From an uncultured Psychrobacter sp. (GTDB taxonomy: Bacteria; Pseudomonadota; Gammaproteobacteria; Pseudomonadales; Moraxellaceae): DNA of 64,000 bases. The position numbers were made by a program, and so were the translations under genes. The stretch lies in assembly GCF_947488565.1 (NCBI RefSeq), contig NZ_CANKZC010000007.1, forward strand, positions 19,901 to 83,900. Direction: 5' to 3'. This document shows positions 18,928-30,024 of the stretch, piece by piece (positions within the stretch are counted from its first letter, which is position 1; each line of letters begins with the position of its first letter). The notes beneath the pieces are model-generated. The model saw only the letters and a list, made by a program, of their open reading frames with translations, was not told the DNA's origin and did no database searches.

Positions 18928-19740
18928 TCAAATCACCTCAAACCCAAACTTGCCCAACGCTTCTCTTAACATCGCAATATTATAATAAGCATGCGCATTA
19001 ACGGTGTTTTGAAAGAAGATATACAGCGTATCAAAATGCTGACGCTGATTGGCAATGGCTTGCGCCCAGTTGTTCATCTCCGCCTCAGAGTAGCGATAAT
19101 CATGGCGGTCGGCGGCGCTCATCGCATCCCACCAGTTTAAATTATTGCCATGCATGCGCAGATACCCTGTGCGCTCGGTAAATATCAGCCGTGACGGTGG
19201 TAGACCGCTGACTTTGGGATAATCGACGCTACACCAAATCAAGCCTTGTTCTTTAAAGCTATCGACCACTTGCGGCGTATGCCAGCCGTTGTGACGAAAC
19301 TCGACTGCCAGCGGATAATCTTGAAACCAACTAACGAGGTTTGCTAGATAAAGCCGATGCTCACGAGTGCGATCAAATCCATGCGGAAATTGAAGTAATA
19401 AAGGCGCAAGAGCTTCCGCTTCGATTAGCGGTGTCAAGGCATTAAGAAAAGCTTGTGCATGCTCCGCTGTGCCTTTTCGTGCATGAGTAAAGTCTTGATG
19501 CAGCTTGACGGCAAACTTTAACTGACTGTCTGCTTGCACGTAGGCTTTATTAACCATCCCAGCAAAGGCTTTTTGGCCAATAGGCGCATAAAAGGTGCTA
19601 TTAATCTCAACCGCACCGTATTGCTTTGCATATTCTCGTAAGAAGTCGGTCTTTTTAGTACCAGTTGGATACAGCGTGCCAAGTAAGTCGGTATCGCTAT
19701 AGCCGCCAGTGCCGAGGTAAATAGTAGGTTTACTGTCCAT
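18928..19740 (-). CDS. DUF72 family protein
   Basis: 270 residues from the ATG at 19740; a GTG at 19749 would add three. GTGGYSDTDLLGTLYPTGTKKTDFLREYAKQYGAVEINSTFYAPI is the conserved DUF72 opening. LLQFPHGF, VEFRHNGWH, YLRMHGNN and FFQNTVNAHAYYNI complete the pattern. The family has a TIM-barrel fold and no firmly established reaction. It is 31 bp or so downstream of ispA on the same strand and may be co-transcribed. Confidence 0.88.
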   Translation of the reverse strand: MDSKPTIYLGTGGYSDTDLLGTLYPTGTKKTDFLREYAKQYGAVEINSTFYAPIGQKAFAGMVNKAYVQADSQLKFAVKLHQDFTHARKGTAEHAQAFLNALTPLIEAEALAPLLLQFPHGFDRTREHRLYLANLVSWFQDYPLAVEFRHNGWHTPQVVDSFKEQGLIWCSVDYPKVSGLPPSRLIFTERTGYLRMHGNNLNWWDAMSAADRHDYRYSEAEMNNWAQAIANQRQHFDTLYIFFQNTVNAHAYYNIAMLREALGKFGFEVI

Positions 19741-19780
19741 GTTAACCACGCTATATCGTTTCTACATTGAGTTGACTGTA

Positions 19781-20827
19781 TTATTTTTTACGCGACCATA
19801 ACCATTCTATCAATGCTAATAATGCATTATCATCTGCATCACCGCCAAGCTCGCGAGTGATAGCGGTTTGTCCATTATTAAACAATGATTGGGCGTAGTC
19901 TTTGGCAGTGCTCACGCCCATCAATTTTACATAGGTAGATTTGTCTAATTTCTCATCACTACCGGCGGGTTTGCCTAAGGCGTCAGTAGAGGTGGTGACG
20001 TCCAAGATATCATCTTGCACTTGAAAGGCCAGTCCAATATGCTGCGCGCATTCTTGTAATGCCATACGTTGCAAAGCCGTTGCTCCGGCACAAATACCAC
20101 CCATTAGCATAGCCGCTTCAATTAACGCCCCAGTTTTGTCGCGATGAATGGCCTCTAATTCTTCTTGAGAAATATTAGTATGCGCTTCAGCATTCAGATC
20201 CAGCATTTGACCTGAGACCATGCGGCGAGCGCGCGGTGCAAACACGGCCAATAGCTGGCTTGCAATGTCTGAATCAAAAGGCGCGAAAGTAGGCAGCTCT
20301 GCGGTTAAAACCTCAAAGGCCAAAGTTTGCAATACATCACCCGCCAGCAGTGCCGCCGCTTCGTCAAACACAATGTGACAAGTTGGCTGGCCTCGGCGCA
20401 GCTCATCGTCATCCATGCATGGCAAGTCATCATGTACCAGTGAGTAGGTATGCAATAGCTCTACAGCCAATGCAGCGCGGCGACACATGTCATAATCTGA
20501 GTCGTTTTCTAGCAGTGATTGCAAGTCAGTAATTTTTACGTGATCGGTTAAATTTGAGTTGTCAGATAAATCATCTGTCTCGATATCTGCTTCACCATCT
20601 ACATTTATACTGGCATCAATACTGACAAAACTACTGGCCACTAATAAAGGTCGTACCAATTTGCCTTGTCCTGTCATCACATAACGACATGCGTCATCAA
20701 GCGGACTTGGTAAGTTTGCATAAGCAAATAATACGTCAATATCTTGCGCTAACTGTGCGCGTAATGTGCTATAAAAGTGCTCAAAATTGGTAAAAGGAAC
20801 AAAACGAGGCGCAGTAGAAACAGACAT
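19781..20827 (-). CDS. ispA: Farnesyl diphosphate synthase (short-chain polyprenyl synthase)
   Basis: 348 residues, about 50 longer than E. coli IspA. The first Asp-rich motif is HDDLPCMDDDELRRGQPTCH (from residue 132) and the second is FQVQDDILDVT. GKLVRPLL gives the IPP-binding lysine and arginine. The enzyme condenses IPP with DMAPP and GPP to make FPP for quinones and undecaprenyl phosphate. Residues about 69-112 form an acidic, low-complexity insertion between the LVASSF helix and RRAALAVE, absent from the usual family alignment as I recall it. Confidence 0.92.
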   Translation of the reverse strand: MSVSTAPRFVPFTNFEHFYSTLRAQLAQDIDVLFAYANLPSPLDDACRYVMTGQGKLVRPLLVASSFVSIDASINVDGEADIETDDLSDNSNLTDHVKITDLQSLLENDSDYDMCRRAALAVELLHTYSLVHDDLPCMDDDELRRGQPTCHIVFDEAAALLAGDVLQTLAFEVLTAELPTFAPFDSDIASQLLAVFAPRARRMVSGQMLDLNAEAHTNISQEELEAIHRDKTGALIEAAMLMGGICAGATALQRMALQECAQHIGLAFQVQDDILDVTTSTDALGKPAGSDEKLDKSTYVKLMGVSTAKDYAQSLFNNGQTAITRELGGDADDNALLALIEWLWSRKK

Positions 20828-21416
20828 AACTCAACCAACCACCATATAAATAAAAATAGAGAATACGTGAATAAAAATAGATAACAAGCCAGTGTAACAT
20901 GATAGCTGATATGGCTTATGCGTATATGCTAAGCGCTGTTTTATTTTGGTTACGTATTGGTGATTTAACTTATAGGTTGAATGTGTTTTGATGAAGTAAT
21001 CACACGTCTTGGTACTGTTGCTCAATCAAATAGATTGTATTTAAAATTCACAAGCCAATACGCATATAAAAAAATTAGTGACAAGGTATAAAGTGTAAGG
21101 TAGAGGTCAGTGATTGGTTGACGAGTTTGGATTTTATCAATTAATGTTAATAGTGACTTGTGAGTCTGGTATTAGCTTGTGACAGTTGGGGGCATAATCC
21201 CCTACACTAAATGACGTCAAAACAGTATAACTAGGCGCCATATCGATGAGCGCAGAATAATAAACACATCATCACTGTCTTTTATCAGTCGTTGGGTTAT
21301 AGACTGATAAATTGACAGTAATTTTATTCGTTTTATTTACAACCATTAGCTAGTTATTTTCATTCTAAAACGTAGCTTTTATAATTTGATCTTTATTACA
21401 TAGCAAGGAGTTTCAA
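20828..21416. other. Divergent promoter region between ispA and fadB
   Basis: About 590 bp with no credible gene. A 64-codon minus-strand frame at 20831-21025 has no ribosome site or recognisable protein. The fadBA promoter should lie in the right half; no fatty-acid regulator site could be named. Confidence 0.4.
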
Positions 21417-23576
21417 ATGGTATACCAAGGAAATCGCATCACGGTGACAATGCTAGAGGATGGCATCGCCAACATGCAATACAACGCCGAAAATGAGAGC
21501 GTGAACAAGTTCGATGCCGAAACCAACAAGCAATTTGATGAAGCGATAAGCGCGCTTGAAAAGTCTGATGACGTTAAAGGTCTTATTGTCACCTCAAGCA
21601 AAGGCGTATTTATCGCTGGTGCTGATATTACTGAATTCGTCGGCTCATTCAAGAAGCCAGAGAGTGAGATTAAAGATTGGGTTGTCGGTATTAACGATAC
21701 TTTTAACCGTTTTGAAGACTTACCGTTCCCAAAAGTAGCTGCCATCAATGGCGCAGCACTAGGCGGTGGTTGTGAGATGACCTTAGTGTGTGAGTATCGT
21801 GTCATGAGTGACAAAGCGATTATCGGTTTACCAGAAACTCAGCTAGGTATTTTCCCAGGTTTTGGTGGTACGGTTCGTAGTACTCGCGTCATCGGTATCG
21901 ATAACGCGCTTGAATTAATCGCCACTGGCAAGCCAAAAAAACCACTAGAGGCTCTCAAGCTAGGCTTGGTTGATGCAACCGTTCCTGCTGATGACTTACA
22001 AGATGCTGCCATTGATTTGGTCAAAAAATGCATCTCAGGTGAGCTTGACTGGCAGGCCAAGCGTGAAGAGAAGCTCGAGCCTGTTAAGCTAAACCAGCTT
22101 GAGCAAGCAATGGCGTTTAACAGTGCCAAAGGCATGATCTTCTCTAAAGCCAATCCTAAGCAGTACCCAGCACCAGCCATCGCGATTGAAGCGATTGAAA
22201 AGCATGTTAACTTGCCACGTGATAAAGCGATTGAAGTTGAAGCTGCTGGTTTTGCCAAAGCTGCCAAAACGCCACAAGCAGAGAGCTTGGTTGGTCTATT
22301 CTTAAATGATCAATTGGTTAAAAAATTAGCGAAGCAGCATAGCAAGCAAGCACATGATATCAATGAAGCGGCCGTACTAGGCGCTGGTATCATGGGCGGC
22401 GGTATCGCTTATCAGGCAGCCAGCAAGGGCTTGCCAATTATCATGAAAGACATCAAGTCTGAGCAATTAGATTTGGGTATGAAAGAGGCCAGTAAAATAT
22501 TAAGCAAAATGGTCGATCGTGAGAAGATGACCCCAGCCAAAATGGGTGAAACTTTGAGCCGTATTCGTCCAACGCTGAACTATGGCGACTTTGCTGAGAC
22601 TGACATCGTCATCGAAGCGGTAGTAGAAAATCCTAAGGTTAAACATGCTGTACTAAAAGAGGTTGAAGGTCTGGTCAAAGATGACTGTATTCTTGCCTCT
22701 AATACTTCAACGATTTCTATCACTCATTTGGCGACAGTACTTGAGCGTCCAGAAAACTTCGTCGGTATGCACTTTTTTAACCCAGTACACCGTATGCCAC
22801 TGGTGGAAGTTATCCGCGGTGAGAAGTCCTCTGAAGAAGCGATTGCAACCACCGTTGCGTTGGCTTCCAAAATGGGTAAAGTACCGGTCGTGGTCAATGA
22901 CTGCCCAGGTTTCTTGGTCAACCGCGTATTGTTCCCATACTTCGGTGCGTTTGATTTACTACTTAAACAAGGCGCTGATTTTGTCCATGTTGATAAAGTC
23001 ATGGAAAAATTCGGCTGGCCGATGGGTCCTGCTTACCTAATTGACGTAGTTGGTTTAGATACTGGTGTCCATGGGGCAGAAGTCATGGCAGAAGGTTTTC
23101 CTGACCGCATGAAGCCTGATTATAAAGGCGCGATTCAGCATCTGTATGACAATGAGCGTCTAGGTCAAAAGAATGGTGTTGGTTTCTATAAGTACGAAAC
23201 AGATAAGCGCGGTAAGCCAAAGAAAGTTGCTGACGACGCCACTTATGAGCTATTAAAAACCACGACAGATAGCGACACGCAGGAGTTTGATGATCAAACC
23301 ATCATTGACCGCACTATGCTGGCTTTCTGTAATGAGACCGTACGCTGTCTAGAAGACAATATCGTCAGTACGCCAAGTGAGGCGGATATGGCGATGATTA
23401 TGGGTGTTGGTTTCCCGCCATTCCGCGGTGGCCCTTGCCGTTATATTGATCAAATGGGTCTAGATAACTACTTGGCACTGTGTGAAAAGTACGCACACCT
23501 TGGCAAAGCTTATGAAGCGCCACAAAAGATTCGCGACATGGCAGCAGCAGGTGAGACTTTTTACGCCACAGCGTAA
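21417..23576 (+). CDS. fadB: Fatty acid oxidation complex subunit alpha
   Basis: 719 residues. The N-terminal enoyl-CoA hydratase part has [13 protein letters not shown] and [15 protein letters not shown]. The 3-hydroxyacyl-CoA dehydrogenase part starts at [18 protein letters not shown], with [22 protein letters not shown] and [13 protein letters not shown]. It hydrates and oxidises acyl-CoA intermediates in beta-oxidation and binds FadA. AAGGAG lies just upstream of the start. fadA follows after 206 bp. Confidence 0.97.
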   Translation: MVYQGNRITVTMLEDGIANMQYNAENESVNKFDAETNKQFDEAISALEKSDDVKGLIVTSSKGVFIAGADITEFVGSFKKPESEIKDWVVGINDTFNRFEDLPFPKVAAINGAALGGGCEMTLVCEYRVMSDKAIIGLPETQLGIFPGFGGTVRSTRVIGIDNALELIATGKPKKPLEALKLGLVDATVPADDLQDAAIDLVKKCISGELDWQAKREEKLEPVKLNQLEQAMAFNSAKGMIFSKANPKQYPAPAIAIEAIEKHVNLPRDKAIEVEAAGFAKAAKTPQAESLVGLFLNDQLVKKLAKQHSKQAHDINEAAVLGAGIMGGGIAYQAASKGLPIIMKDIKSEQLDLGMKEASKILSKMVDREKMTPAKMGETLSRIRPTLNYGDFAETDIVIEAVVENPKVKHAVLKEVEGLVKDDCILASNTSTISITHLATVLERPENFVGMHFFNPVHRMPLVEVIRGEKSSEEAIATTVALASKMGKVPVVVNDCPGFLVNRVLFPYFGAFDLLLKQGADFVHVDKVMEKFGWPMGPAYLIDVVGLDTGVHGAEVMAEGFPDRMKPDYKGAIQHLYDNERLGQKNGVGFYKYETDKRGKPKKVADDATYELLKTTTDSDTQEFDDQTIIDRTMLAFCNETVRCLEDNIVSTPSEADMAMIMGVGFPPFRGGPCRYIDQMGLDNYLALCEKYAHLGKAYEAPQKIRDMAAAGETFYATA

Positions 23577-23731
23577 CGAGCATACCGTATAAGGATAAGT
23601 GGGGTACGTTTGCAAGTATCACTGATAGCGATGGCTATATCGAGAGAGTGAACAGCAAGCGTACCGTTTTGGTCGGTTCAATTTGTTTCTAGCCCTAAAA
23701 AATTAGGTATACAGGTAAATATCGTATCTAG

Positions 23732-24955
<1,224 letters not shown>

Positions 24956-25000
24956 GATTTTGAAATAGCAGTCGTTTTGTAAAATTTAGATATGCTAACC

Positions 25001-25036
25001 CAAGCCTTCGGTTAAATAACTGGAGGCTTGTTTGTG
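25001..25036 (+). terminator. Probable terminator of fadBA
   Basis: CAAGCCT (25001-25007) pairs with AGGCTTG (25024-25030), followed by a T-rich stretch interrupted by G. Confidence 0.5.
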
Positions 25037-25206
25037 TGTAAACAATCAAAAACCATCTATGACATAACGTTCATAAGTTGTTAATAAAGATTATGTTTAT
25101 TGACGCACTGGACGAAATATGACTAAATGAGCGTATATCAAATAACAACAAACCAATCATTTAGTCTGTAGCGATGTGCTACAAACGTACAAGGAGTGTA
25201 CTTAAC

Positions 25207-25782
25207 ATGGCCACTATGATTACCGACCGCACGTATCGTATCGCTCGTGAAAATACGCAAGCAATGCTTATCGATGTGCAAGAGCGCCTAACGCCGCACA
25301 TTTATGATCACGAAAACATCGTCAAAAAAATAACAACGTTGATAAAAGGTCTACAGGCCCTTGATATTCCTATTATGCTTAATGAGCAATATAAAAAAGG
25401 TCTCGGTGATACGTTACCTGAAGTTTTTGAGCTATTAGAAGGTAATAACGCTAAAAGTTTTGAAAAAGTCACGTTTAGCGCTTGCGACAACGATGATTCA
25501 TGGCATTATTTGGCGCAGCAAAACCGTAGCATCGTTTTATTATTCGGCGTTGAGACGCATGTGTGTGTCATGCAAACGGCGTTAGATTTACTGGATAATG
25601 GTATGCAACCAGTCATTGTTGGCGATGCGGTAGGATCACGCTTTCCATATGATAAAAAACAAGCCATACGGCGTATTCGCCGCGCAGGTGGGGTAATTAC
25701 TACGGTTGAAACCATATTGTTTGAGCTATGTCGCACAAGTCGCGACCCTGCATTTAAGACCATTAGTAATCTGATTAAGTAG
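25207..25782 (+). CDS. Isochorismatase-family cysteine hydrolase
   Basis: 191 residues from the ATG at 25207, which follows AAGGAG; an earlier in-frame ATG at 25174 is less likely. The Asp-Lys-Cys triad is visible in MLIDVQERLTPHI, SFEKVTFSA and GVETHVCVMQTALDLL. The cis-peptide region is the loop before the cysteine. YcaC-type members of this family are hydrolases of poorly known substrate. No enterobactin or pyrazinamide genes are adjacent. Single gene, cytosolic. Confidence 0.85.
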   Translation: MATMITDRTYRIARENTQAMLIDVQERLTPHIYDHENIVKKITTLIKGLQALDIPIMLNEQYKKGLGDTLPEVFELLEGNNAKSFEKVTFSACDNDDSWHYLAQQNRSIVLLFGVETHVCVMQTALDLLDNGMQPVIVGDAVGSRFPYDKKQAIRRIRRAGGVITTVETILFELCRTSRDPAFKTISNLIK

Positions 25783-25889
25783 TCAATTATTGTTAAAGAT
25801 AATTGTCATTAAAGGTAGTTATTAAACGATCTAGATAATGAATTGCCTAGTCAGGTTTTATTAAAAATAGACAATATAAGGCATAAAAG

Positions 25890-26492
25890 ATGAATAGGGT
25901 AAAGCAGTACGGTTTTAAACCGCTCTTAGCAGTTGTATTTTCAATAATGATGATACAGCCGGTTATGGCTGCCAGTCCTAACAGCAGTGGTAGCAAGCTG
26001 GCAGCAGATGCCAAAAAACAAATCGGTGTGACAGTCAATTATGACGCCACTTATCGAAAAATGGACTTTCCACGTGGTGATGTACCGATGAAAACGGGGA
26101 GAAGTACCGATGTCATTGTGCGTGCTTATCGTTTGCAAAATATAGATTTACAGCAGCTGGTCAATCACGACATGAAATCAAATTGGTCAGAATATCCAAA
26201 GAATTGGGGATTAAAGTCACCGGATAACAATATTGACCATCGCCGAGTGGCCAATCTTGAAGTGTTTTTTGAGCGTCATGGAAAATCATTATCTGTCACT
26301 GACAAAAACAGTTTTAAGACAGGGGATATTGTGACGTGGCGACTGCCAAAAGACAACGTGCCGCATATCGGTATCGTCTCAAACAAAAAGGCCGCTGATG
26401 GGACGCCGCTTATTATTCACAATATTGGAGATGGTACGCAAGAAGAAAATATCCTTTTCACTTATCCTATTGCTAAACATTTTCGTTACTAA
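25890..26492 (+). CDS. DUF1287 exported protein with Ser in place of the usual Cys
   Basis: 200 residues with a signal peptide (hydrophobic 10-27, VMA-A cleavage). YDATYRKMDFPRGDVPMKTG, NIDHRRVANL, FKTGDIVTWRL, PHIGIVS and IIHNIGDG match DUF1287 (E. coli YijF type), a papain-like NlpC/P60-related fold. The family normally has RGVC(S/T)D before VVIRA. Here the site reads GRSTDVIVRA with Ser72 where the cysteine is expected, while the histidines at 159 and 177 are kept. If the cysteine is the nucleophile, this copy may be inactive or altered. Family recall, not alignment. Confidence 0.85.
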   Translation: MNRVKQYGFKPLLAVVFSIMMIQPVMAASPNSSGSKLAADAKKQIGVTVNYDATYRKMDFPRGDVPMKTGRSTDVIVRAYRLQNIDLQQLVNHDMKSNWSEYPKNWGLKSPDNNIDHRRVANLEVFFERHGKSLSVTDKNSFKTGDIVTWRLPKDNVPHIGIVSNKKAADGTPLIIHNIGDGTQEENILFTYPIAKHFRY

Positions 26493-26556
26493 AACTCTTG
26501 GTATAGATGATATAAAATTATTCATGGTGCAGATGATGGATAATGCGGCGCAAAAT

Positions 26557-26597
26557 AAAACCCAGTCAATATTGCCATGTTATTGACTGGGTTTTTT
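26557..26597. terminator. Bidirectional terminator between DUF1287 gene and psd
   Basis: AAAACCCAGTCAATA (26557-26571) pairs exactly with TATTGACTGGGTTTT (26581-26595), then more T. Confidence 0.92.
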
Positions 26598-26610
26598 AAT
26601 GAGTTTTTAT

Positions 26611-27450
26611 TTATTTCCCTGTATGGGCAGCCCCTAGTAATTGACCCATTTGTACCACGCTGTTCGCCATTATATTATCTTGCCAGTCAGCTTTTGCAGC
26701 TTTAGGCAATATAACAATGGCGGTTGACCCCAGATAAAAGCGCCCAAGCTCATCGCCCTTTTCAAGTTTCATGTCATGATCAGCTTCTTGAATATCGTCG
26801 GTACGGGTAATCTTACCTGTCGCTACCGTCTCGATACCAGCGACAATCATCGCTCCCACCATGACGACTGCTGCTTTGCCGTACTCGGTGTCAAATAGAC
26901 AAACCAAACGCTCATTACGAGCAAATAAATCAGGAATATTGGCAGCAGTGGTAGTATTGACTGAAAACAAGGTGCCTGGTACATAGCGAGTTTTAGTCAA
27001 AGTGCCCGCAAATGGCATGTGTACGCGATGATAGTTACTAGGCGCTAGATAGACAGTTGCAAAGCTCCCATCAGCGAAGTAGCTCCCATCGTCACTATCA
27101 GCAAGTAGCTGCCCGATGTCATAGTAACGCCCTTTGGCTTGAAGCAGTTTATGGTCATGAATGTGACCGAGCTGAGAGACAATTCCATCAGCAGGGCTTA
27201 CAATGCCATGGGTAGTAGTATCGATCGCACGCGCATCGTCTTTGAGCTCACGGGTAAAAAAGTCGTTAAAGCTCTCGTAAGCATTTAAGCTTTGACGTTC
27301 GTATTCATCCAACTTTACATCATATGCTTTTGCAAAGCTGCGAATAAAAGCACGTTTAACCATTGGATGACGGCTAGCCGCCAAACGTCCAGCAACTTTG
27401 CTAAGTTTTTGCTGCGGTACAAACTGCTGAATGGTGGTAAATAAAGTCAT
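26611..27450 (-). CDS. psd: Phosphatidylserine decarboxylase proenzyme
   Basis: 279 residues. The self-cleavage site LGST lies near the C terminus (FYLGSTAIVIL), where the serine becomes the pyruvoyl group. The N-terminal hallmark ESFNDFFTRELK, the SPADG motif and YHRVHMPFAG are present. It makes phosphatidylethanolamine in the inner membrane. It stands alone here, divergent from dtd with 117 bp between them. Confidence 0.97.
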   Translation of the reverse strand: MTLFTTIQQFVPQQKLSKVAGRLAASRHPMVKRAFIRSFAKAYDVKLDEYERQSLNAYESFNDFFTRELKDDARAIDTTTHGIVSPADGIVSQLGHIHDHKLLQAKGRYYDIGQLLADSDDGSYFADGSFATVYLAPSNYHRVHMPFAGTLTKTRYVPGTLFSVNTTTAANIPDLFARNERLVCLFDTEYGKAAVVMVGAMIVAGIETVATGKITRTDDIQEADHDMKLEKGDELGRFYLGSTAIVILPKAAKADWQDNIMANSVVQMGQLLGAAHTGK

Positions 27451-27567
27451 AAAGGGTTACCAAAGTAGTTGTTAAAATAAAAAATAAAAGTTAGAAATAA
27501 TAAATGTCTATATTTTATCATGGTCAGCACTCAATCGTATGACCATAATTGTTTAAGGAGGTAATCT

Positions 27568-28020
27568 ATGAAAGTACTTATTCAGCGGGTCAATCGTGCT
27601 AGTGTCACAGTTGATGAAAGCTGCGTTGGCTCAATTGAGCAGGGTATACTGGCATATATCGGCTTAGGGCATGATGATGATTTACAACAGGCAAAACGTA
27701 TGATCGATAAGATTATCACTTATCGTGTTTTTGAAAATACAGCTGATCCAGCTAAGCTTGGCAAACTGGATAAAAATGTACAACAGGTAGGTGGCGGATT
27801 ATTACTGGTATCACAATTTACCTTGATGGCCAAAACAGACAAAGGACGACGCCCTGACTTTGGCGGTGCGATGCCGCCCGAGGCTGCAAAAGTATTGTTT
27901 GAGCAATTAGTCGCTTATGCAAAGACTCAGCATCCCAACGTTGCAACGGGACAGTTCGGAGCTGATATGCAAATCGATAGCGTCAATGATGGGCCACTAA
28001 ACTTTTTGTTAGAAGTTTAA
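27568..28020 (+). CDS. dtd: D-aminoacyl-tRNA deacylase
   Basis: 150 residues. SQFTLMAKTDKGRRPDFGGAMPPEAA and the C-terminal cis-Gly-Pro loop NDGPLNFLLEV are the two signature regions. The enzyme removes D-amino acids and glycine wrongly attached to tRNA. A near-perfect TAAGGAGGT ribosome site precedes the start, suggesting strong translation. Its terminator overlaps the start of the phoB promoter region. Confidence 0.96.
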   Translation: MKVLIQRVNRASVTVDESCVGSIEQGILAYIGLGHDDDLQQAKRMIDKIITYRVFENTADPAKLGKLDKNVQQVGGGLLLVSQFTLMAKTDKGRRPDFGGAMPPEAAKVLFEQLVAYAKTQHPNVATGQFGADMQIDSVNDGPLNFLLEV

Positions 28021-28027
28021 AGAGCGA

Positions 28028-28061
28028 ATGTCATCAAATTGTCATAATTAACGCGTTTAAT
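28028..28061 (+). promoter_or_regulatory. Pho box and -10 element for phoB
   Basis: ATGTCAT-CAAA-TTGTCAT (28028-28045) fits the 7-4-7 Pho box. Ten bases later is TTTAAT (28056-28061), the usual spacing to a -10 box at PhoB-activated promoters. It starts 7 bp after the dtd stop. Confidence 0.68.
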
Positions 28062-28095
28062 AGACGGTTATTAACGAGTGTTTACCGTCTTTTTT
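28062..28095 (+). terminator. Terminator of dtd, overlapping the phoB transcription start region
   Basis: AGACGGT (28062-28068) pairs with ACCGTCT (28084-28090), then a T-run. A transcript starting from the Pho-box promoter would begin inside the left arm and so would not form the full hairpin. Confidence 0.72.
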
Positions 28096-28149
28096 AGCTT
28101 AAAGTTCCTTCTTATATAATTATTCAGCGCTTAATAATAAGGTTGTCCT

Positions 28150-28854
28150 ATGCATAATGAGCAAATTTTGATTGTCGAAGATGAGCCTGCCATTCGTGAA
28201 ATGGTGGTGATGACGTTGGAGATGGCTGGATTTGACAGCTTGCAAGCGGCTGATGTGTCAGAGGCGCATCAACAAGTGGTTGATCATCGTCCTGCGCTTA
28301 TCTTATTAGATTGGATGTTACCTGGAGATAAAAGCGGTATTGATTTTTGTCGTATGCTTAAAAGCGATGAGCTGCTGGCTGAGATACCAGTCATTATGCT
28401 GACGGCCAAAAGTGAAGAGGACAGTAAAGTTCATGGGCTTGATGCGGGGGCTGATGATTATATGACCAAGCCTTTTTCGACACGAGAGCTAATTTCAAGG
28501 ATTAAAGCGGTATTGCGTCGTAGTAGTGCGCTGAGTGCTGATAAGCCCATTGAGATAGGTAAGCTGAGCCTAGATCCCAAAGGCCAACGCGTCACGGCCA
28601 ATGATAAGGTTGTGGATATCGGACCGACAGAGTATAGGTTATTGGCGTTTTTTATGAGTCATCCAGAGCGTGCCTATACGCGCGCACAACTGCTCGATCA
28701 GGTATGGGGCGGTAATGTCTATATCGAAGATCGGACAATTGATGTGCATATCAGGCGTTTGCGTAAATTATTAAAGCCCCACGACTGCGATACGTTGATT
28801 CAAACAGTGCGTGGTACTGGTTATCGGTTCTCTAATTTCATTGAGCCAGTATGA
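28150..28854 (+). CDS. phoB: Phosphate regulon response regulator PhoB
   Basis: 234 residues. The receiver domain has acidic EDE near the N terminus, phospho-acceptor Asp in LILLDWMLPG, LTAK and MTKPFS. The OmpR-type winged-helix domain (about 135-230) ends RTIDVHIRRLRKLL and VRGTGYRF. When phosphorylated by PhoR it activates Pho-box promoters. A Pho box upstream points to autoregulation. phoR follows 69 bp later. Confidence 0.95.
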   Translation: MHNEQILIVEDEPAIREMVVMTLEMAGFDSLQAADVSEAHQQVVDHRPALILLDWMLPGDKSGIDFCRMLKSDELLAEIPVIMLTAKSEEDSKVHGLDAGADDYMTKPFSTRELISRIKAVLRRSSALSADKPIEIGKLSLDPKGQRVTANDKVVDIGPTEYRLLAFFMSHPERAYTRAQLLDQVWGGNVYIEDRTIDVHIRRLRKLLKPHDCDTLIQTVRGTGYRFSNFIEPV

Positions 28855-28923
28855 GCCAGTTTAAACAGAACGACATATGCATGACAAAGTAACGCAGTAG
28901 ATAGTCGTAAGGGTATGAAAGAT

Positions 28924-30024
28924 ATGATAACGCCTATAGAAAACGAGCAACAAAACGAGCCAGAACAGCACCCGCAAGATCAAGCAACTCAGCAAGAAGT
29001 GATGGGCCAGCTCAAAAAAATCAGAAGCTCATTACGTGCTCTACAAGACGCCGTAATATTGCTCAATGATGATGATAGTCTAGAGTGGTGGAATCAAGCT
29101 GCTGAGGATTTACTATTGCTACAAGTAGCAGATAAGGGTAAGAGTATTTTTGATTTTATCAATGTGCCTGAGTTTCGCCAGTACTATCAAGCCATGACGA
29201 CACCCAACGATGGTGTGCATATGGCATCTTGGCGAGATCCTAAGCGTTATTTAAAATGCGAGCTCACCCCTTTTGGGGACGAAAAACTATTAATCATCTA
29301 TGATGTGACTCGTCTGCATCATTTGGAACAAATGCGCCGCGACTTTGTGGCAAATGTCTCCCATGAGCTTAGAACACCATTGACGGTGTTAATGGGTTAT
29401 CTCGAAAACTTTTCAGATCAACCAGACATGCCACCGCATTGGCAGCGTGGGTTTGAGCTGATGACCCAGCAGACAGCGCGTATGAATAGAATCGTCAATG
29501 ATTTATTACTGTTGTCTCGGATTGAGATTGAAGAGACGCATGAGTTTCATTATATTAATATGACCAAACTGCTAACCCATATCTACGATGATGCCCAAGC
29601 TTATAATAGCGAATATGGGCATAGCATACGTTTGCAGATAGATACCTATGATGGCTTATACGGGTCAGAGATGTATTTAAATAGCGCCTTGTCTAACTTG
29701 GTCATCAATGCCATCAAATACACACCCAAAGGCGGCAATATCACAATCAGCTGGGCCAAGACCTCTGAAGGCTGCCGTTTTGCTGTTGAGGATGATGGTA
29801 TCGGTATTGCACCTCAGCATATCACGCGGTTGACTGAGCGGTTTTATCGTATCGATAGTGGTCGTAGCCGTGCCACAGGCGGTACTGGGTTAGGTCTCGC
29901 AATTGTCAAACACGTCTTATATCAATACGATGTAAACTTACAAATTGAGTCAACAGAGGGCGTAGGGTCGACGTTTAGTGCGTTGTTCCCCGCCAACCAT
30001 ATACGATCTGAGCCTACGCTTTAG
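28924..30024 (+). CDS. phoR: PhoR-like sensor histidine kinase lacking membrane segments
   Basis: 366 residues from the ATG at 28924, which lies 10 nt after AAGGG; the ATG at 28915 is only 1 nt from it. A PAS-like domain (about 30-130) leads into the H-box [22 protein letters not shown]-box [15 protein letters not shown]1 VEDDGIGI and G2 [12 protein letters not shown]. PhoR normally begins with one or two membrane helices. Here the N terminus is a Glu/Gln-rich tail and no helix is seen, with an in-frame stop just upstream. It therefore looks cytosolic. The stop overlaps the convergent M23 gene by four bases. Confidence 0.88.
   Translation: MITPIENEQQNEPEQHPQDQATQQEVMGQLKKIRSSLRALQDAVILLNDDDSLEWWNQAAEDLLLLQVADKGKSIFDFINVPEFRQYYQAMTTPNDGVHMASWRDPKRYLKCELTPFGDEKLLIIYDVTRLHHLEQMRRDFVANVSHELRTPLTVLMGYLENFSDQPDMPPHWQRGFELMTQQTARMNRIVNDLLLLSRIEIEETHEFHYINMTKLLTHIYDDAQAYNSEYGHSIRLQIDTYDGLYGSEMYLNSALSNLVINAIKYTPKGGNITISWAKTSEGCRFAVEDDGIGIAPQHITRLTERFYRIDSGRSRATGGTGLGLAIVKHVLYQYDVNLQIESTEGVGSTFSALFPANHIRSEPTL

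Noticed and set aside
20831-21025. 64-codon minus-strand frame next to ispA
   Set aside because: No ribosome site, no recognisable family, and it lies in the ispA/fadB promoter region.
25784-25805. Hairpin CAATTAT/ATAATTG after the isochorismatase gene
   Set aside because: Weak AT-only stem without a T-run; not called as a terminator.
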